From contig PDHQ01000026.1 in assembly GCA_003339415.1 (NCBI GenBank), positions 1 to 64,000 of the forward strand: 64,000 nt of DNA. The letters are read 5' to 3'. Position numbers and translations under genes: made by a program. This document shows, in pieces, positions 1 through 11,816 of this stretch (its first letter is position 1; the number at the start of each line of letters is the position of its first letter). Under the pieces are notes generated by a model that was not told where the DNA came from, did not search any database, and was given only the letters and a program-made list of their open reading frames with translations. Source of the DNA: Ophiocordyceps camponoti-saundersi (nom. inval.) (Eukaryota > Ascomycota > Sordariomycetes > Hypocreales > Ophiocordycipitaceae).

Positions 1-254
1 AAAAGTATTATCTTTAACTTTTTATTAAAAAAGAAGTAAAATAGCTAAAAATATAAAAAAAGTACTATTTAGAAGCGCTTTTAATAAGGTTTTTTTTAAA
101 AATATAAAAAAAAAAATTCACGCTAGTAACTAATTTTTTAGTCTTTAGTCAGTTAGTAACTAACTAAAGACTAAAAGTAACTAACTAAAATTAGTTACTA
201 TAAGGACTTTAGTTAGTTAGGACTTTTTTTAGTCCCTAAAAATAAGGACTTTAG

Positions 255-276
255 TTAGTTAGTCCGGACTAACTAA
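255..276. repeat. Perfect 22-bp palindrome in TTAG/CTAA low-complexity DNA
   Basis: Each half is 11 bp (255-265 and 266-276) and the two are exact reverse complements. It lies in a 120-310 tract built of repeated TTAG, CTAA and GGACT words that form many short inverted repeats. It may be a remnant of a simple repeat. Confidence 0.6.
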
Positions 277-1111
277 AAAAAGACTAAAAAGTCACTAACT
301 AATTTTAAACCCTAATATCCGTATTTTCGCTATATTAAATAAGGATATAAGTATCGTAACTAAGCTATAATATTAAAGCGTACGGGGAAATAAAAACTTT
401 ATATATCTTATATAAAATATATACCTTTATATTAAACTTATATACTAGCCCCTTAGCTCCTAATTTTAGCTTATATAGCGTAATATATTATTATTAATAT
501 TAAGGATCTGCTAATAATAATAAAAGCTAATAAAGCGCTTCGAATAGCGATTACGGCAGCTTAGGCCTTAATAATATTAGCTAAGCTTAAGCTTATATAT
601 AGCGGTACTCCTCTTATTATATAATTCGTATCCCTAATCCCGCTATATAAAATGCGGAAAGCTAATTTATCTTAACTAGGGAGTATATTAACGCTATCCT
701 TAACGTCGCCCCCCCTTATAAGCTTTCGGGCTCTAAGGAGTTAGCTAATAATAATATTTTAATATTAGAGGAAAAGGTTATTATTTTAAAGCGTAACGCC
801 GCTACTACCGCCGCTACTATACTTATTGCCGCCGCCGCTAAACTAATAACCTTAACGCTATCGCGCCGCTACTATTACCTAGCTAAGGAGTTATTATCTA
901 TAAAGAAGTAGCGCCGCTAAATATTATAAAAAGGGGGGGGGGGGGTATATTTTCCGCGCTTATTAATACGCTTTTTAATATAATCCCGCTACTAGCTATT
1001 TTATTATACGTTTCCTAATAACCTGCCTATTATTATATATAGCTAGTTTATATAAAGCTTTAAAGTAATTAAAAGTAATAATACCCTCGAGTTTTACTAG
1101 AGGTTCCTATA

Positions 1112-1321
1112 TATAAGGGATTAGTTTATAACTAATCGTAGCTAGATAGGGGGGATTATAGCGGATATATTTAGGTCTTCCTAATAGCGATTAGTTATCG
1201 CGCGGGGTATATAGCTAGCTTAGGAAGGGGGCTTCTCTCCCTTCTCTTTCCTCTCTTCGATAGCTTTAATTATAACTCTACTTTAGCTTACTTCTATAAT
1301 CGCCTTAGTAAGACTATTATA
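1112..1321 (+). repeat. Left LTR of element copy 1
   Basis: This 210-bp repeat is near-identical to 2678-2887, 4097-4306 and 5663-5872 apart from RIP-type transitions. It begins TATAAGGGATTAG and ends CTATTATA. Confidence 0.88.
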
Positions 1322-2677
1322 TTAATTAAAGCTCCTCTTACCGCTAACTAAACGTAAAAGTAAGATCTTAGCATAGAACGCTGTTAAATTCTACCTATAC
1401 TAAAGCCGCTTTTAGCTCGTTCCGGCCTAGATTCTTAGCTAGCCGCTATACGTGCTAAATTTGCGATTAATAGAGCCGTAATTAGGGAGTCTAAGTCCTA
1501 GTTTTACTACGTTTTTTCTTATCTTAGCACTTTCTAGTAAACATTCTTTCTATATATTATTATAGCTATAGATTTTTCTTACTAGCCTAAAGCCTTTTTA
1601 GCGTATATCTCTAAGCTTTTCGGGGAAAGTTATAAGGAGCGCTAAGTAAGTTTTTCTTTAGTTAAGATACGTTAGGGGCTATTAAAGCCCCTCGGAGAAT
1701 ACGTTACGAGGTAGGAATATACCCTTTTCGAGGCTAAACTATCGTATTAGTCCGATTATACTAAGATTATTCTACTCTCGTCCGAGCTATATAAGGAGCT
1801 ATAAGAGCGCTTAAATCGTAAGAACTAGCCTATAATATATACGGCCTTCGCTAGCCTTCTCCGAGGCTTTAATAAAATATTTAGTTCCGGGAATATTCCT
1901 AACGCGCTAGTTAATTTGCCGCCCCCCCTTTTTACTAACCTAATAAATATTACGTTTATATAATCTCGTTTTAGTATTACTAAGCGCTAGCGTTACTATT
2001 AGTATAACTAGATTAGTTATTTTAAATATAACTATCCGAAGCTTCGTAGGTAAACGGGGATATTAAGGTTAGGGCTTTTTATAAGCGGAGCGGGGAAGTT
2101 AGAGGTAGATCTAGAGTATTTTAATTAAAGGGATAACGAGTAAGGAAGGATAAGTATACGCTAGATATTATAACCTAGGTAATTTCCGGCTTCGTTACGT
2201 TACCTTATATAAGGATAATCCGCGCGCAGCTTAGGCGCGTAGATTTATTAATAAGTACGTACCGTAATTATATTACGCCCTAGCTTATAAACTAGCGCTA
2301 GCGGCATATAGCGATAAGTATATAGCTAGCTTTATTATTTACCGCGATCGGGTTATTCTCTAAGCTTCCCGTAACTAGCATAGTGCTACCTAAACTTATA
2401 CGCTAGCTATATAGGTAAGTTTTTACTATTAGTATATAAGTTTATTAATTCCTACCTTAAGTAGTGCTACGATTCTAAGCTTATTAAAATCTTCTTTATA
2501 GGGATCGGGGTTTAATTCCCTAGGCTATAAGGGAGCCCTTCCGCCCTCTTATCCTTATCTCTACGGAGGCTATTAGGCAGTCAGCTAGGGACTATATAAA
2601 GTATCTCGCTAGCGTAGTAATACGTGACTTTTCCGTCCTACGCTTCTGCCTCCTCGGCTAGCTTAAGGAGGGGGCTA

Positions 2678-2887
2678 TATAAGGGATTAGTTTATAACTA
2701 ATTATAGCTAGATAGGGGGGATTATAGCGGATATATTTAGGTCTTCCTAATAGCGATTAGTTATCGCGCGGGGTATATAGCTAGCTCGGGAAGGGGGCTT
2801 CTCTCCCTTCTCCTTCCTCTCTTCGATAGCTTTAATTATAACTCTACTTTAGCTTACTTCTATAGTCGCCTTAGTAAGACTATTACA
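2678..2887 (+). repeat. Right LTR of element copy 1
   Basis: This 210-bp LTR ends CTATTACA, so its terminal CA escaped mutation. It is followed at once by the CTATA target duplication. Confidence 0.88.
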
Positions 2888-4096
2888 CTATATTAGGTTT
2901 TAATAACCTTTTTATTTAACGAAGACCTCCTATCTCCTACCTCTGCTTACTTTCTTCTATCTAGCTAAGATAATCTTTTTAACTTCTTATTCTTCCTCCC
3001 TATTAATTAGTATTATAGGAGGCTATAAATTAATAACTTCTTATCTAAGTAAAAGGTTTAAAGCTGCCCTCTTAAGTAAATCTATATTAAAGCGATTATA
3101 AGCTCTTATTAGTAATCCCGTAAGTTTAATAAGGGAAAGGTTAATAACCCGCGCTACCGTAAACTTAGCGTTCTTCTAATTAAGCTTTTTTTTAGGCCTT
3201 ACGCTAAGGAAATTATATAAATTAAGCTAGACTTTATCGCTAATTTTAAAGCGCTTAGCTACTTATCGATTCTTATTAGCTTAAAACTTTTAAGTTTATA
3301 AGGATAAAGTATTAGTAGCTTAATATAAGTTTATTACTTATTATAATTATTTTACGAATTCCTTAGCCTAGCCCTTAAGATTCCTTATTAATAATTACGG
3401 AGTATCTAAGTCTAATAATACTATTATTAAAGCTTAGAACTTATAAGTCGCGAAGAATAGTATTATTCTTATAGCTAAGTAGACTTTACTATTTAGCGTA
3501 AGCTAGGCTACGGGAAGCTATTTATCTTAGTTATTCTAATTATAAGAGATTACTATTCGGAGGTAAGCTTATATATTTTAATTAACCCTCTTATATCCTC
3601 TATTAGTTTATAAATAGTAAGCTATACTAAGTATTTAATTAATCTTATAAAGTTAGTAAAGATAGCTTTAAAATTCGCTCGTTTAGTTAGTTTCTTTATT
3701 ACTTATAATAGTACTTAGCTATTAGTAAAACTATATAAAATACTAAAAAAACTACTTTATATAAAGCGGAGCGTTTATTAAGGGTATCGGCTTAAGTAAG
3801 ATTTCTTTACTAAGGCGGTTTTTAATTACTTATAAGTGCCTATTTCTATATTTTATAAGTAGGAAATTTATTATAAAATCTATTTATATATATTAGTAAA
3901 ATTAATCTAAAGTAAATAATAAATTAAGAAAGGTAGCCCGATATTATTTCTAAGCTTTAGTTTTACTATAAGTATTATAGTTTTTAAAAAATTAACAAAT
4001 ATATTATTATTAAAATAGCTAGAAGAAGTTACGGGTTATAAGGGCTACTATACCTTCCCTTTTAAAGTAACTAACTAAGGCTAAGTTATAGATTAT

Positions 4097-4306
4097 TATA
4101 AGGGATTAGTCTATAACTAATTATAGCTAGATAGGGGGGATTATAGCGGATATATTTAAGTCTTTCCGATAGCGTTTAATTATCGCGTAAGGTATATAGC
4201 TAGCTTAGGAAGGGGGCTTCTCTCCCTTCTCCTTCCTTTCTTTAATAGCTTTAATTATAACTCTACCTTAGCTTACTTCTATAGTTACTTTAGTAAAACT
4301 ATTATA
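4097..4306 (+). repeat. Left LTR of element copy 2
   Basis: 210-bp LTR, homologous to 1112-1321 and directly followed by the same internal start (TTAATTAAAGCTCC). Confidence 0.88.
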
Positions 4307-5662
4307 TTAATTAAAGCTCCTCTTACCGCTAACTAAACGTAAAAGTAAGATCTTAGTATAGAACGCTATTAAATTCTACCTATATTAAAGCTGCTCTTAG
4401 CTTATTTTAGCCTAGACTCTTAGCTAGCTACTATATATACTAAATTTACGATTAATAAAGCCGTAATTAAGGAGCCTAAGTCTTAGTTTTACTATATTTT
4501 TTCTTATCTTAGTATTTTCTAGTAAATATTCTTTCCGTACGTTATTATAGCTATAAATTTTTCTTACTAGCTTAAAGCCTTTTTAGCGTATATTTTCGAG
4601 CTTTTTAGGGAAAGTTATAAAAAGCGCTAAGTAGGTTTTTCCTTAGTTAGGATATATTAGGGGCCGTTAAAGCCCCTCGGAGAATATATTATAAAGTAAA
4701 AATATACCCTCTTCGAGGCCGGATTATTAAATTAGTCTAATTATATTAAGATTATTCTACTCTTATCCGGGCTATATAAGGAGCTATAAGAGCGCTTAGA
4801 TTATAAGAACTAGCCTATAACGTATATAGCTTTCGCTAGCTTTCTCCGAGGCTTTAATAAAATATTTAGTTTTAGGAATATTCCTAACGCGCTAGTTAAT
4901 TTACCGCCCCCCTTTTTTACTAACCTAATAAATATCGCGTTTATATAATCTTATTTTAGCACTACTAAGCGCTAGCGTTATTATTAATATAACTAAATCG
5001 GTTATTTTAAGTATAACTATCTAAAGCTTCGTAAGTAAACGGGGATATTAAGGTTAGAGCTTTTTATAAGCGGAGCGGGGAAGTTAGAGGTAAATCTAAA
5101 GTATTTTAATTAAGGAGATAATAAGTAAGGAAGGACGAGTATACGCTAAATATTATAGCTTAGGTAATTTTTAGCTTTATTATATTACCTTATATAAGAA
5201 TAGTTTATATATAGCTTAAGCGCGTAGATTTATTAATAAATATATATTATAGTTATATTACGCTTTAGCTTATAGATTAGCGCTAGCGATATATAGCGAT
5301 AAGTATATAGTTAGCTTTATTATTTACCGTAAACGGGGTATTCTCTAAGCTTCTCGTAACTAGCACGGTGCTATCTAATCCTATATACTAGCTATATAAG
5401 TAAGTTTTTATTACTAGTATATAAGTTTATTAATTCCTACCTTAAGCGGTATTACGATTCTAAGCTTATTAGAATCTTCCTTATAGGGATTAGGGTTTAA
5501 TTCCTTAAGCTATAAGGGAGCCCTTCCGCCCTCTTATCCTTATCTTTACGGAGGCTATTAGGCTATCGGCTAGGGACTATATAGAGTATCTCGCTAGCGT
5601 AGTAGTACGTGACTTTTCCGTCCTACGCTCCTACCTCCTCGGCCGGCCTAAGGAGGGGGCTA

Positions 5663-5872
5663 TATAAGGGATTAGTCTATAACTAATTATAGCTAGATAG
5701 GGGGGATTATAGCGGATATATTTAGGTCTTCCTAATAGCGTTTAGTTATCGCGCGGGGTATATAGCTAGCTTAAGAAGGGGGCTTCTCTCCTTTCTCTTT
5801 CCTCTCTTCGATAGCTTTAATTATAACTTTACCTTAGCTTACTTCTATAATCGCCTTAGTAAGACTATTATA
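5663..5872 (+). repeat. Right LTR of element copy 2
   Basis: 210-bp LTR, homologous to 2678-2887. It is preceded by the same AGGAGGGGG purine run and followed by the ATTAT duplication. Confidence 0.88.
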
Positions 5873-8800
5873 ATTATTTAGATAAAATAATTCCGTAATA
5901 TATTAAGCGGGGAGGCTAGTGCTTTTTTAAAGTCCTCCGTTATAGTAACTAGGGCTCCTAGGACCTAAAGCTTATTATAGAAATATAATCTTCCTTTAGC
6001 GTTAATATAGTAATCCGTAATTTAGACTTTAAGTTATAGCTTTAGAGGTAATAAGCGGTCTCCCCTTACTATAGCTTAGTATATTTCTTAGAAGACTAAG
6101 TCTTATAATACTATCCTATTCTAAAGTTCCTAAAGCTTATTATTAGAGAAAACTTAAGTTTTTAGTAAAATATTATCTTATAGATTTATAGCGTTTTCCG
6201 CAGCTATACTTATATTTTATTATCTATCTTCGCCTTCCTCTTTTTCCGGGATATTAATAAGGTCTCCTAAAGTATCGATTACTATTACTTATAAGTAGAA
6301 TTATAAGGCTTTTTCGGGAATTATCTATATAAAGCGGGCGTTTTCCTCCTCCGTAGTTAAGAGTTTATCCTAATCCTTACGGGAAAGGGCGTCTAAGACT
6401 ATAACTTATTTACTAAGTTAATAACGGATCTTAAAGTTAAATTATAATAAGTACTCCCTAAATTAGGCACACTAGCGTACGAATATTATTATTATTATAA
6501 TAAGTACTCCGCTTAATACGCTTATTATTCTAATAAGTGCCGGCGAATTATAAAATACTCTAAGTTCTTATAATTAGTAATAATATTAAAGCTATTATAA
6601 TTATATAGTTTAGTATATTACTATTTTAAGTATTTAATAATCGCTAATATCTCCTTATCGTATATAAGATAGTTATATTCGGCCGCGTTTATTTTTACGG
6701 AAAAGAACGCTATTAGTTGTTTCTATCCGTCTCGTTTTTAGTAAAGATAACCTTTTACGGCGTAGGCGCTAGTATTTACTTCTAAAAATATAAGGTCCCT
6801 AAAGTTCTATTTTACTAGTAAAGGGGCCTTTATAAATAGATTCTTAACTTCCTAAAAAGCTTATTCTTAATCGGGGCCTTAAATAAACTTAACCTTTTTC
6901 TTCGTTAAGTTTATTAATAGTTTTACTACCTTAGTAAAATCCGTAATAAAGAGACGGTAAAAGTTAGCAAAACCTAGGAATCCGCGAAAGCTTTTAAGGA
7001 AAGTTAGCGCGGCCTAATTAATAATTATCTTAATCTTTTCTAGGTCTACTTAGAGCTTAACTCTTACTAATATTATAAATTTTAAGTATTTTACCTTCTT
7101 AACTACGAATTTATACTTATTTAGGTTTAGATAAAGCTTATACTATTAAAGTTTATAGAGAACTAAGCGTACCTTACGAAAATAGTTCTTTTTAGTACTA
7201 TTTAAGTAAATAATAATATCGTTAATATAGGCTAAATAAAACTTATCGAGATATAGCTAAAGGATATTATTAATATATCTCTAAAAGGTAGTAGGAGCCC
7301 TTATAAGTTTAAATAAGGTAACTATCTATTTAAAAAAGCTATATTAAGTCTAAAATACTATTTTCTATTCTTCTCTTTTAGTAATCTATACCTTATAGAA
7401 AGCTTATATAATATTTAGCTTTATAAGCTATTAAGACTTAGCTAATAACCGAAAAGTATTACTAAGTAAAAGGAGCGGGTATCTATCTAAAACTATAATC
7501 GCGTTTAGTATATAAAAATCTATATAAAACCGTAATCCTCCCTTAGGTTTCCTTACGAAGAGGATTAGGGCACTTACGAGCGAGCTACTAAGTTAGATAA
7601 AGCTTTTCTAAAAGAGGTCTCGTAATATTTTTTTAAAAATAAGTAATTCCTCCCTTAATATACTATAAAGGGGGCCGAATAGAATCTAAGGTTTTTTACT
7701 ATTTATTTCTTTCTTAAGCGGTATATAGTAATCTATACCTTTTTTATATAAGTTTAACTTATCCGCTTTTTACTTATAGAAAAGGGGAAGTATATTATAG
7801 AATTCTATTAGGATCTATTCTCGTAATTAGTTATTTATTAAGGGAATCTTATTTTATAACGCTTTCTCTACGTTTTTAACTCTTACCGCTTAAATCTCTA
7901 AGTATTTAGTAAGGTCTTTTTTCTAATAGTATAGTTCCTTTTACCTCCTCCTTATTTCTCCGATAAAAGTTAAGCTATAAAGGTATACTATATTCGAGAT
8001 CTCCTTCGTTAGTTAAAAGTAAGTATTAGTAACTTATACTTATTATTACGAATCTTTATATTATATTTATTTTTTATAAGAGACTAAGTAAGATTTTATA
8101 TATTATAGCTAAGGCTTACTAAGGATAATTAGGAAATCGAGATTTAATATTATATATATTATAATTAATTAACTAAAGCTATTTATTTTAAGTAAGAGCT
8201 AGGCGATACTTAATATTTTTAGTTTACTTATTATTACCTTTTTTACTTATTAAGCTAGGATTCTTTTTATTAATATTCGTAAGTTTTATATTAGCCGCGG
8301 GTATATAATAGAATAGCTTTCGTAGCTTTCGTTAACTAATATATTTATTAGTTTTAAGTTATTTAAGATTATAGGAATCTTAGTAAATAAAGCTTATAGT
8401 TTAGAACGGAGGATATTTTTCTCTTCCTCTATTTATATTACTTTATCCTCCGGGATACTATAATATCTTAAAGCTATTCTTTTCTTTAGTTATTATTAGA
8501 ATTATATTCCTCGATTTAAGGTAAGATTTCCATATAGTTAATATAAGTTTCTCCTAAAGCTTTTTATTATAGCTTTTATAAAAGTTAGAAATTATAATTA
8601 TATATAAGGTATATATTTATTCTATACCTAATATAAAGACCTAATATTCTATATTATTTTAGTACTAATTTTTCTATTTACTTAGCTTAAGGGGTATTTC
8701 GTAATACTTAAGTAAGAGTCTTATTATAACCGCTATCTTTTCCTTTTAGCTTCTTCTTCTTTTTATCTCTTATCGTATTTATCGGAATATCCTTATTTAT

Positions 8801-10470
8801 ATCTTTTCTTATATTTAAGTTTATAGGAACGCCCTTAGCGCCTCCTAAATATTTATTTAGGTTAGGTTAGTATTTCTTAGCTGCCTTAAGGAAGCGTAAG
8901 GTTTATTTAAAAAACTAAGTAAAACCTTATAGGTAATTAACGAATAGAGAGTATTTATAAGGTATATCGATAATAATTAAAAAATTTCGAAATATCGGGG
9001 AAAAAGCCCCGCGTAGCTAAGTTAGTTTTACGGAATTATCCTAACTTATAAATCTAATAGCGGTTACTAAGACCTTTTTAAACTTAGAAATAAAGTTACT
9101 AAATATCTATCCGTTATAGTAAACTAAAGTCCGGAGCTTATTTTAAGCCTTTTTTTATTTCTAAATATTACTAAAAGTTCGATAAAAGTAGTTAAAAAAG
9201 TCCTTTAAGTATCTCTTTCTATTAAGGCTATTAAATTATTAAAAAGCTAATATTTTCTATATTTTATCTTCGGGAAGGTAGTTTAGAATCTATATTTAGA
9301 TATAATCTATATTATTAGCTTTACCTTAAAGCTTATTAATATTATATTAATAAACTAGCTAGCTTATAAAAAAATAGAAAAAATTTAATAATTTATCTTA
9401 CTTAAGCTAAGGTTTTTTCTATCTTATAAGGGCTACGTTAATTTAAGCTTAGTTAAGTATAGCTTTAATAAAAGTTAGTTTAACGGGGTCCGTTTATAGT
9501 ATTTTCTTAAAAGCGTTCGCACGCGCGGCTATAAATTACTTTACGTATTCCGCTTCCTTTATCGCGAGAAAAGTTATAGCTTATTACTAAATAGTAAACT
9601 ATACTTCTTATAATATAGCTTTTTACTCTATTTCCTTATCTACGAGAAAAGTATTAGCTTATTCCTTAAAATATTATTTTATATATTTTAAGATTTACTA
9701 ATAATATTCCTCCTTATTTTTTATTATATATTATATTACCTATATTTATTATTCTAACTACTAAACTTATAGCTCTCGCTATAAGGGTTATTAATATCCG
9801 CTAAAGCTAGCTTAAGATTACTAAAGCTTTTCTATTTAGTCCTATAAGTTAGCTATTCCGATCCGATTTAATTTAATTAATCTATTAACGTTAAAAATAA
9901 GGGTAGAAGTTTATAAAAAAAAGATATATAATTCTATTAAAAGATTAGTTAAAGGGGTACTTATTTACTAAGCTATATATAATAATAATTATATATAGAG
10001 AGCTTCTAAGGAAGCTATATTCTAATATGCTAAATAGCTATATATACTGCTCTTTCCTTTAGAGCCTATTTACCTTCCTATTTAACTATCTTTCCCGTTC
10101 TATTCTATTTAATCCTTCCGCTATAGGCTTCTAGGCTAGATAGCGGTAGCCTTATTATTTAATCGTAAGGCTAATCCGTAAGTCTAACGTTTAGGTCTAT
10201 AACCTGAATATAATATAAGGGCTAGACCTTAACATACCGGGTTAGATTAACTAGGTAGTTACTAAATATAGAAGGTTAGGAGGTAGGTAGGTTAACTTGT
10301 TATGTGTGTATGTACTAAACTCCAGCCCGAAGGATCTATGTCCCCGGTCCAAGCTATAGCTAGCTTTCTCCCTTCGTCTCCCTTCATCTTCTCTGAGAGA
10401 GAGGCGTATGTGTCGAAGACGATGGGTTTCTTAGATGCCACGCATCTGGCGTGTAGTCTTAGGCCTAGAT

Positions 10471-10525
10471 TGAGTGAGTGAGTGAGTGAGTAAGAGAGAG
10501 AGAGAGAGAGAGAGTGCGTGTGTAT
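10471..10525. repeat. Microsatellite (TGAG)n then (AG)n
   Basis: Runs of TGAG followed by AG. On the minus strand this is a pyrimidine-rich stretch directly before an AG acceptor at 10466-10465, so it probably forms the 3' end of an intron in the enterotoxin-like gene. Confidence 0.8.
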
Positions 10526-10599
10526 GTGAGAGAGAAACAGAGCAATTCGATAAACGACGACGTCTGCAAGAGATAGGGGCCTAACAAAAGTAAACATAC

Positions 10600-10911
10600 T
10601 ATCGGGTATGCCCGATAGCGCAGATAGAAGGAACATAATAAGATATCGACTCGATAGATAAATAGAACTATGTTCCGTCTACCTAGGTCGGGCTAATCCC
10701 GAGTATATATACCTTCTAGGTATAGGTACCTCGGTATAAGACCGGCGCACCTAAAACTAGGGGGAAAATATAGGACTAGAGGTACTAGGACTAAGGGTCG
10801 ATATATAAAGGGGAATCGTCTAACCCTCTAGAGGTATGCTGTCTAACCCTTATAGTAAACTATGCCTCTATATATCGTACGCCCCCGGTACCCTCTCTGC
10901 CACCCCTAACA
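10600..10911. repeat. Left LTR-like direct repeat
   Basis: 312-bp repeat starting TATCGGGTATGCCCGATA, itself a small inverted repeat. The first 80 bases keep CA and TG; the rest is RIP-depleted. Confidence 0.75.
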
Positions 10912-11504
10912 TACCCCCTCCGGAGATAGAGAAAAACGAGACCCGGAAAGGAAATACTATTAGTGCTAAAAAAGAGGCAGAAATGCCCCGGAAAAAATAT
11001 ACTAAAGCCGTAGTATAGAGGGAGAAAAAAGATTATAATATATAAAAATTAAAAGGTCGGAAAAGACAGTATATACTAGCAGTATATATTATATGCTAGT
11101 AATCTAAGGATCCTATTAGTTAGTTTATAATAATAGGTGCGTAATTATAACGTCTAATTAGTCGGTTAAGGGAACATGTAAGAAGGTACTAAAGTATATC
11201 GTAAGTAGGCGTTTATTTAGCTATAAGGTCTAGTTTAGCTTACCCTTTAACTTATAGATATAAGTTAGAACTTTTTTTATTAACTCTATTACTATAATTA
11301 TTATAGTTATTTTTAAGTTATTTTAACAAGTCCTACTTTATAAAAGTAGCACAGCACGGAAAAGTTATTAAAAATACTAAATATAAGGGGGTTTCTCTTA
11401 TAAATAAGTATCGTAACCGGCCTCTCTTTTTATAGTTACCTATTAAGGTAATATCTTTTCTTATTCGTTATCTCCGAGGATTAACTATTAACTAAGCTTA
11501 TAAC

Positions 11505-11816
11505 TATTAGGTATACCCGATAGCGTAGATAGAAGGAATATAATAAGATATTAACTCGATAGATAAATAGAACTATATTCTATCTACCTAGGTTAGGCTA
11601 ATCCCGAGTATATATACCTTCTAGGTATAGGTACCTCGGTATAAGACCGGCGCACCTAAAACTAGGGGGAAAATGCAGGACTGGAGGTACTGGGACTAGG
11701 GGTCGATGCATAAAGGGGAATCGTCTGACCCTCTGGAGGCATGCTGTCTGACCCTCACAGTGAACTATGCCTCTATGCATCGTACGCCCCCGGTACCCTC
11801 TCTGCCACCCCTGACC
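11505..11816. repeat. Right LTR-like direct repeat
   Basis: Aligns without gaps to 10600-10911. CA/TG are lost up to about 11,672 and normal after it, so the RIP border falls inside the repeat. Confidence 0.75.

Larger units (their letters stand above)
1112..2887 (+). mobile_element. LTR element copy 1, 1,776 bp, RIP-mutated
   Basis: Two 210-bp direct repeats (1112-1321 and 2678-2887) enclose 1,356 bp. The 5-bp words CTATA at 1107-1111 and 2888-2892 are the target-site duplication. The left LTR begins TA (TG after RIP) and the right LTR still ends CA. A purine-rich AAGGAGGGGG run just before the right LTR (about 2665-2674) looks like a polypurine tract. At 1994-2035, codons one transition from Cys/Cys/His/Cys keep the spacing C-x2-C-x4-H-x4-C of a Gag zinc knuckle. 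There is no room for pol, so the element is non-autonomous and carries only a gag-like region. Confidence 0.88.
4097..5872 (+). mobile_element. LTR element copy 2, 1,776 bp, RIP-mutated
   Basis: This is a second copy of the element at 1112-2887, with exactly the same total length and orientation. LTRs are 4097-4306 and 5663-5872. The target duplication is ATTAT at 4092-4096 and 5873-5877. The interior aligns with copy 1 throughout, including the zinc-knuckle spacing at 4979-5020, where the glycine codon (GGT) is intact. It lies between the RNase H part (right) and the integrase part (left) of the minus-strand Gypsy relic, so it appears to have inserted into that older element. Confidence 0.88.
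2893..8000 (-). mobile_element. Ty3/Gypsy pol relic, interrupted by element copy 2
   Basis: Reading the minus strand from right to left, pol blocks appear in normal Gypsy order despite many stops. Reverse-transcriptase motifs are the segment like LILFVRKPKGGLRF (about 7514-7574), a YxDD-box-like segment (about 7225-7250) and LGFANFYRLFI (about 6960-7000). RNase H starts with EVNTSAYAV, equivalent to the DAS motif (about 6750-6800). Past the inserted copy 2, an integrase-core segment like VIKKLTKRANFKAI lies at about 3661-3720. RT, RNase H, integrase order defines Ty3/Gypsy. Outer borders and LTRs were not found; the limits given are approximate. Confidence 0.75.
1..10255. repeat. RIP-degraded AT-rich transposon nest
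   Basis: The tract is very rich in A and T. CA and TG dinucleotides are almost absent while CG, GC and TA remain common. This is the product of C-to-T change at CpA on both strands, the classic RIP signature of ascomycetes. No open frame of useful length survives. Two LTR elements and a Gypsy pol relic (separate entries) can still be recognised. 301-1106 and about 8,000-10,255 hold no feature I can name, though the right part probably carries the upstream gag/protease end of the same minus-strand Gypsy element. Confidence 0.9.
10600..11816. mobile_element. LTR-flanked element inserted in the enterotoxin-like gene, 1,217 bp
   Basis: Direct repeats 10600-10911 and 11505-11816 (312 bp, constant offset 905, no gaps) flank about 590 bp without a recognisable protein. 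CATAC at 10595-10599 and 11817-11821 is a 5-bp target duplication. The repeats contain a TATA-like GAGTATATATACC. RIP is patchy: the interior, the right part of the left repeat and the left part of the right repeat have lost CA/TG, while the outer parts have not. The last base of the right repeat is C rather than the expected A, so the border could be off by a base. The element is non-autonomous. Confidence 0.75.

Noticed and set aside
120..330. Degenerate telomere (TTAGGG) repeat
   Set aside because: The words are TTAG/GGACT mixtures without a regular six-base period, and inverted arms are present; simple-repeat decay explains it better.
2678..4306. An LTR element formed by the second and third 210-bp repeats
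   Set aside because: The interior 2888-4096 differs from the other interiors, and the target duplications pair repeats 1-2 and 3-4 instead.
1..10255. CRISPR array or prokaryotic insertion sequence
   Set aside because: The repeats are LTR pairs with target duplications and RIP mutation; no regular spaced short repeats occur.
10292..10636. Minus-strand 114-codon frame read as a single gene
   Set aside because: It runs through a microsatellite and into an LTR. Only its distal part (10464-10316) resembles coding sequence, and that fits as an exon of the toxin-like gene.
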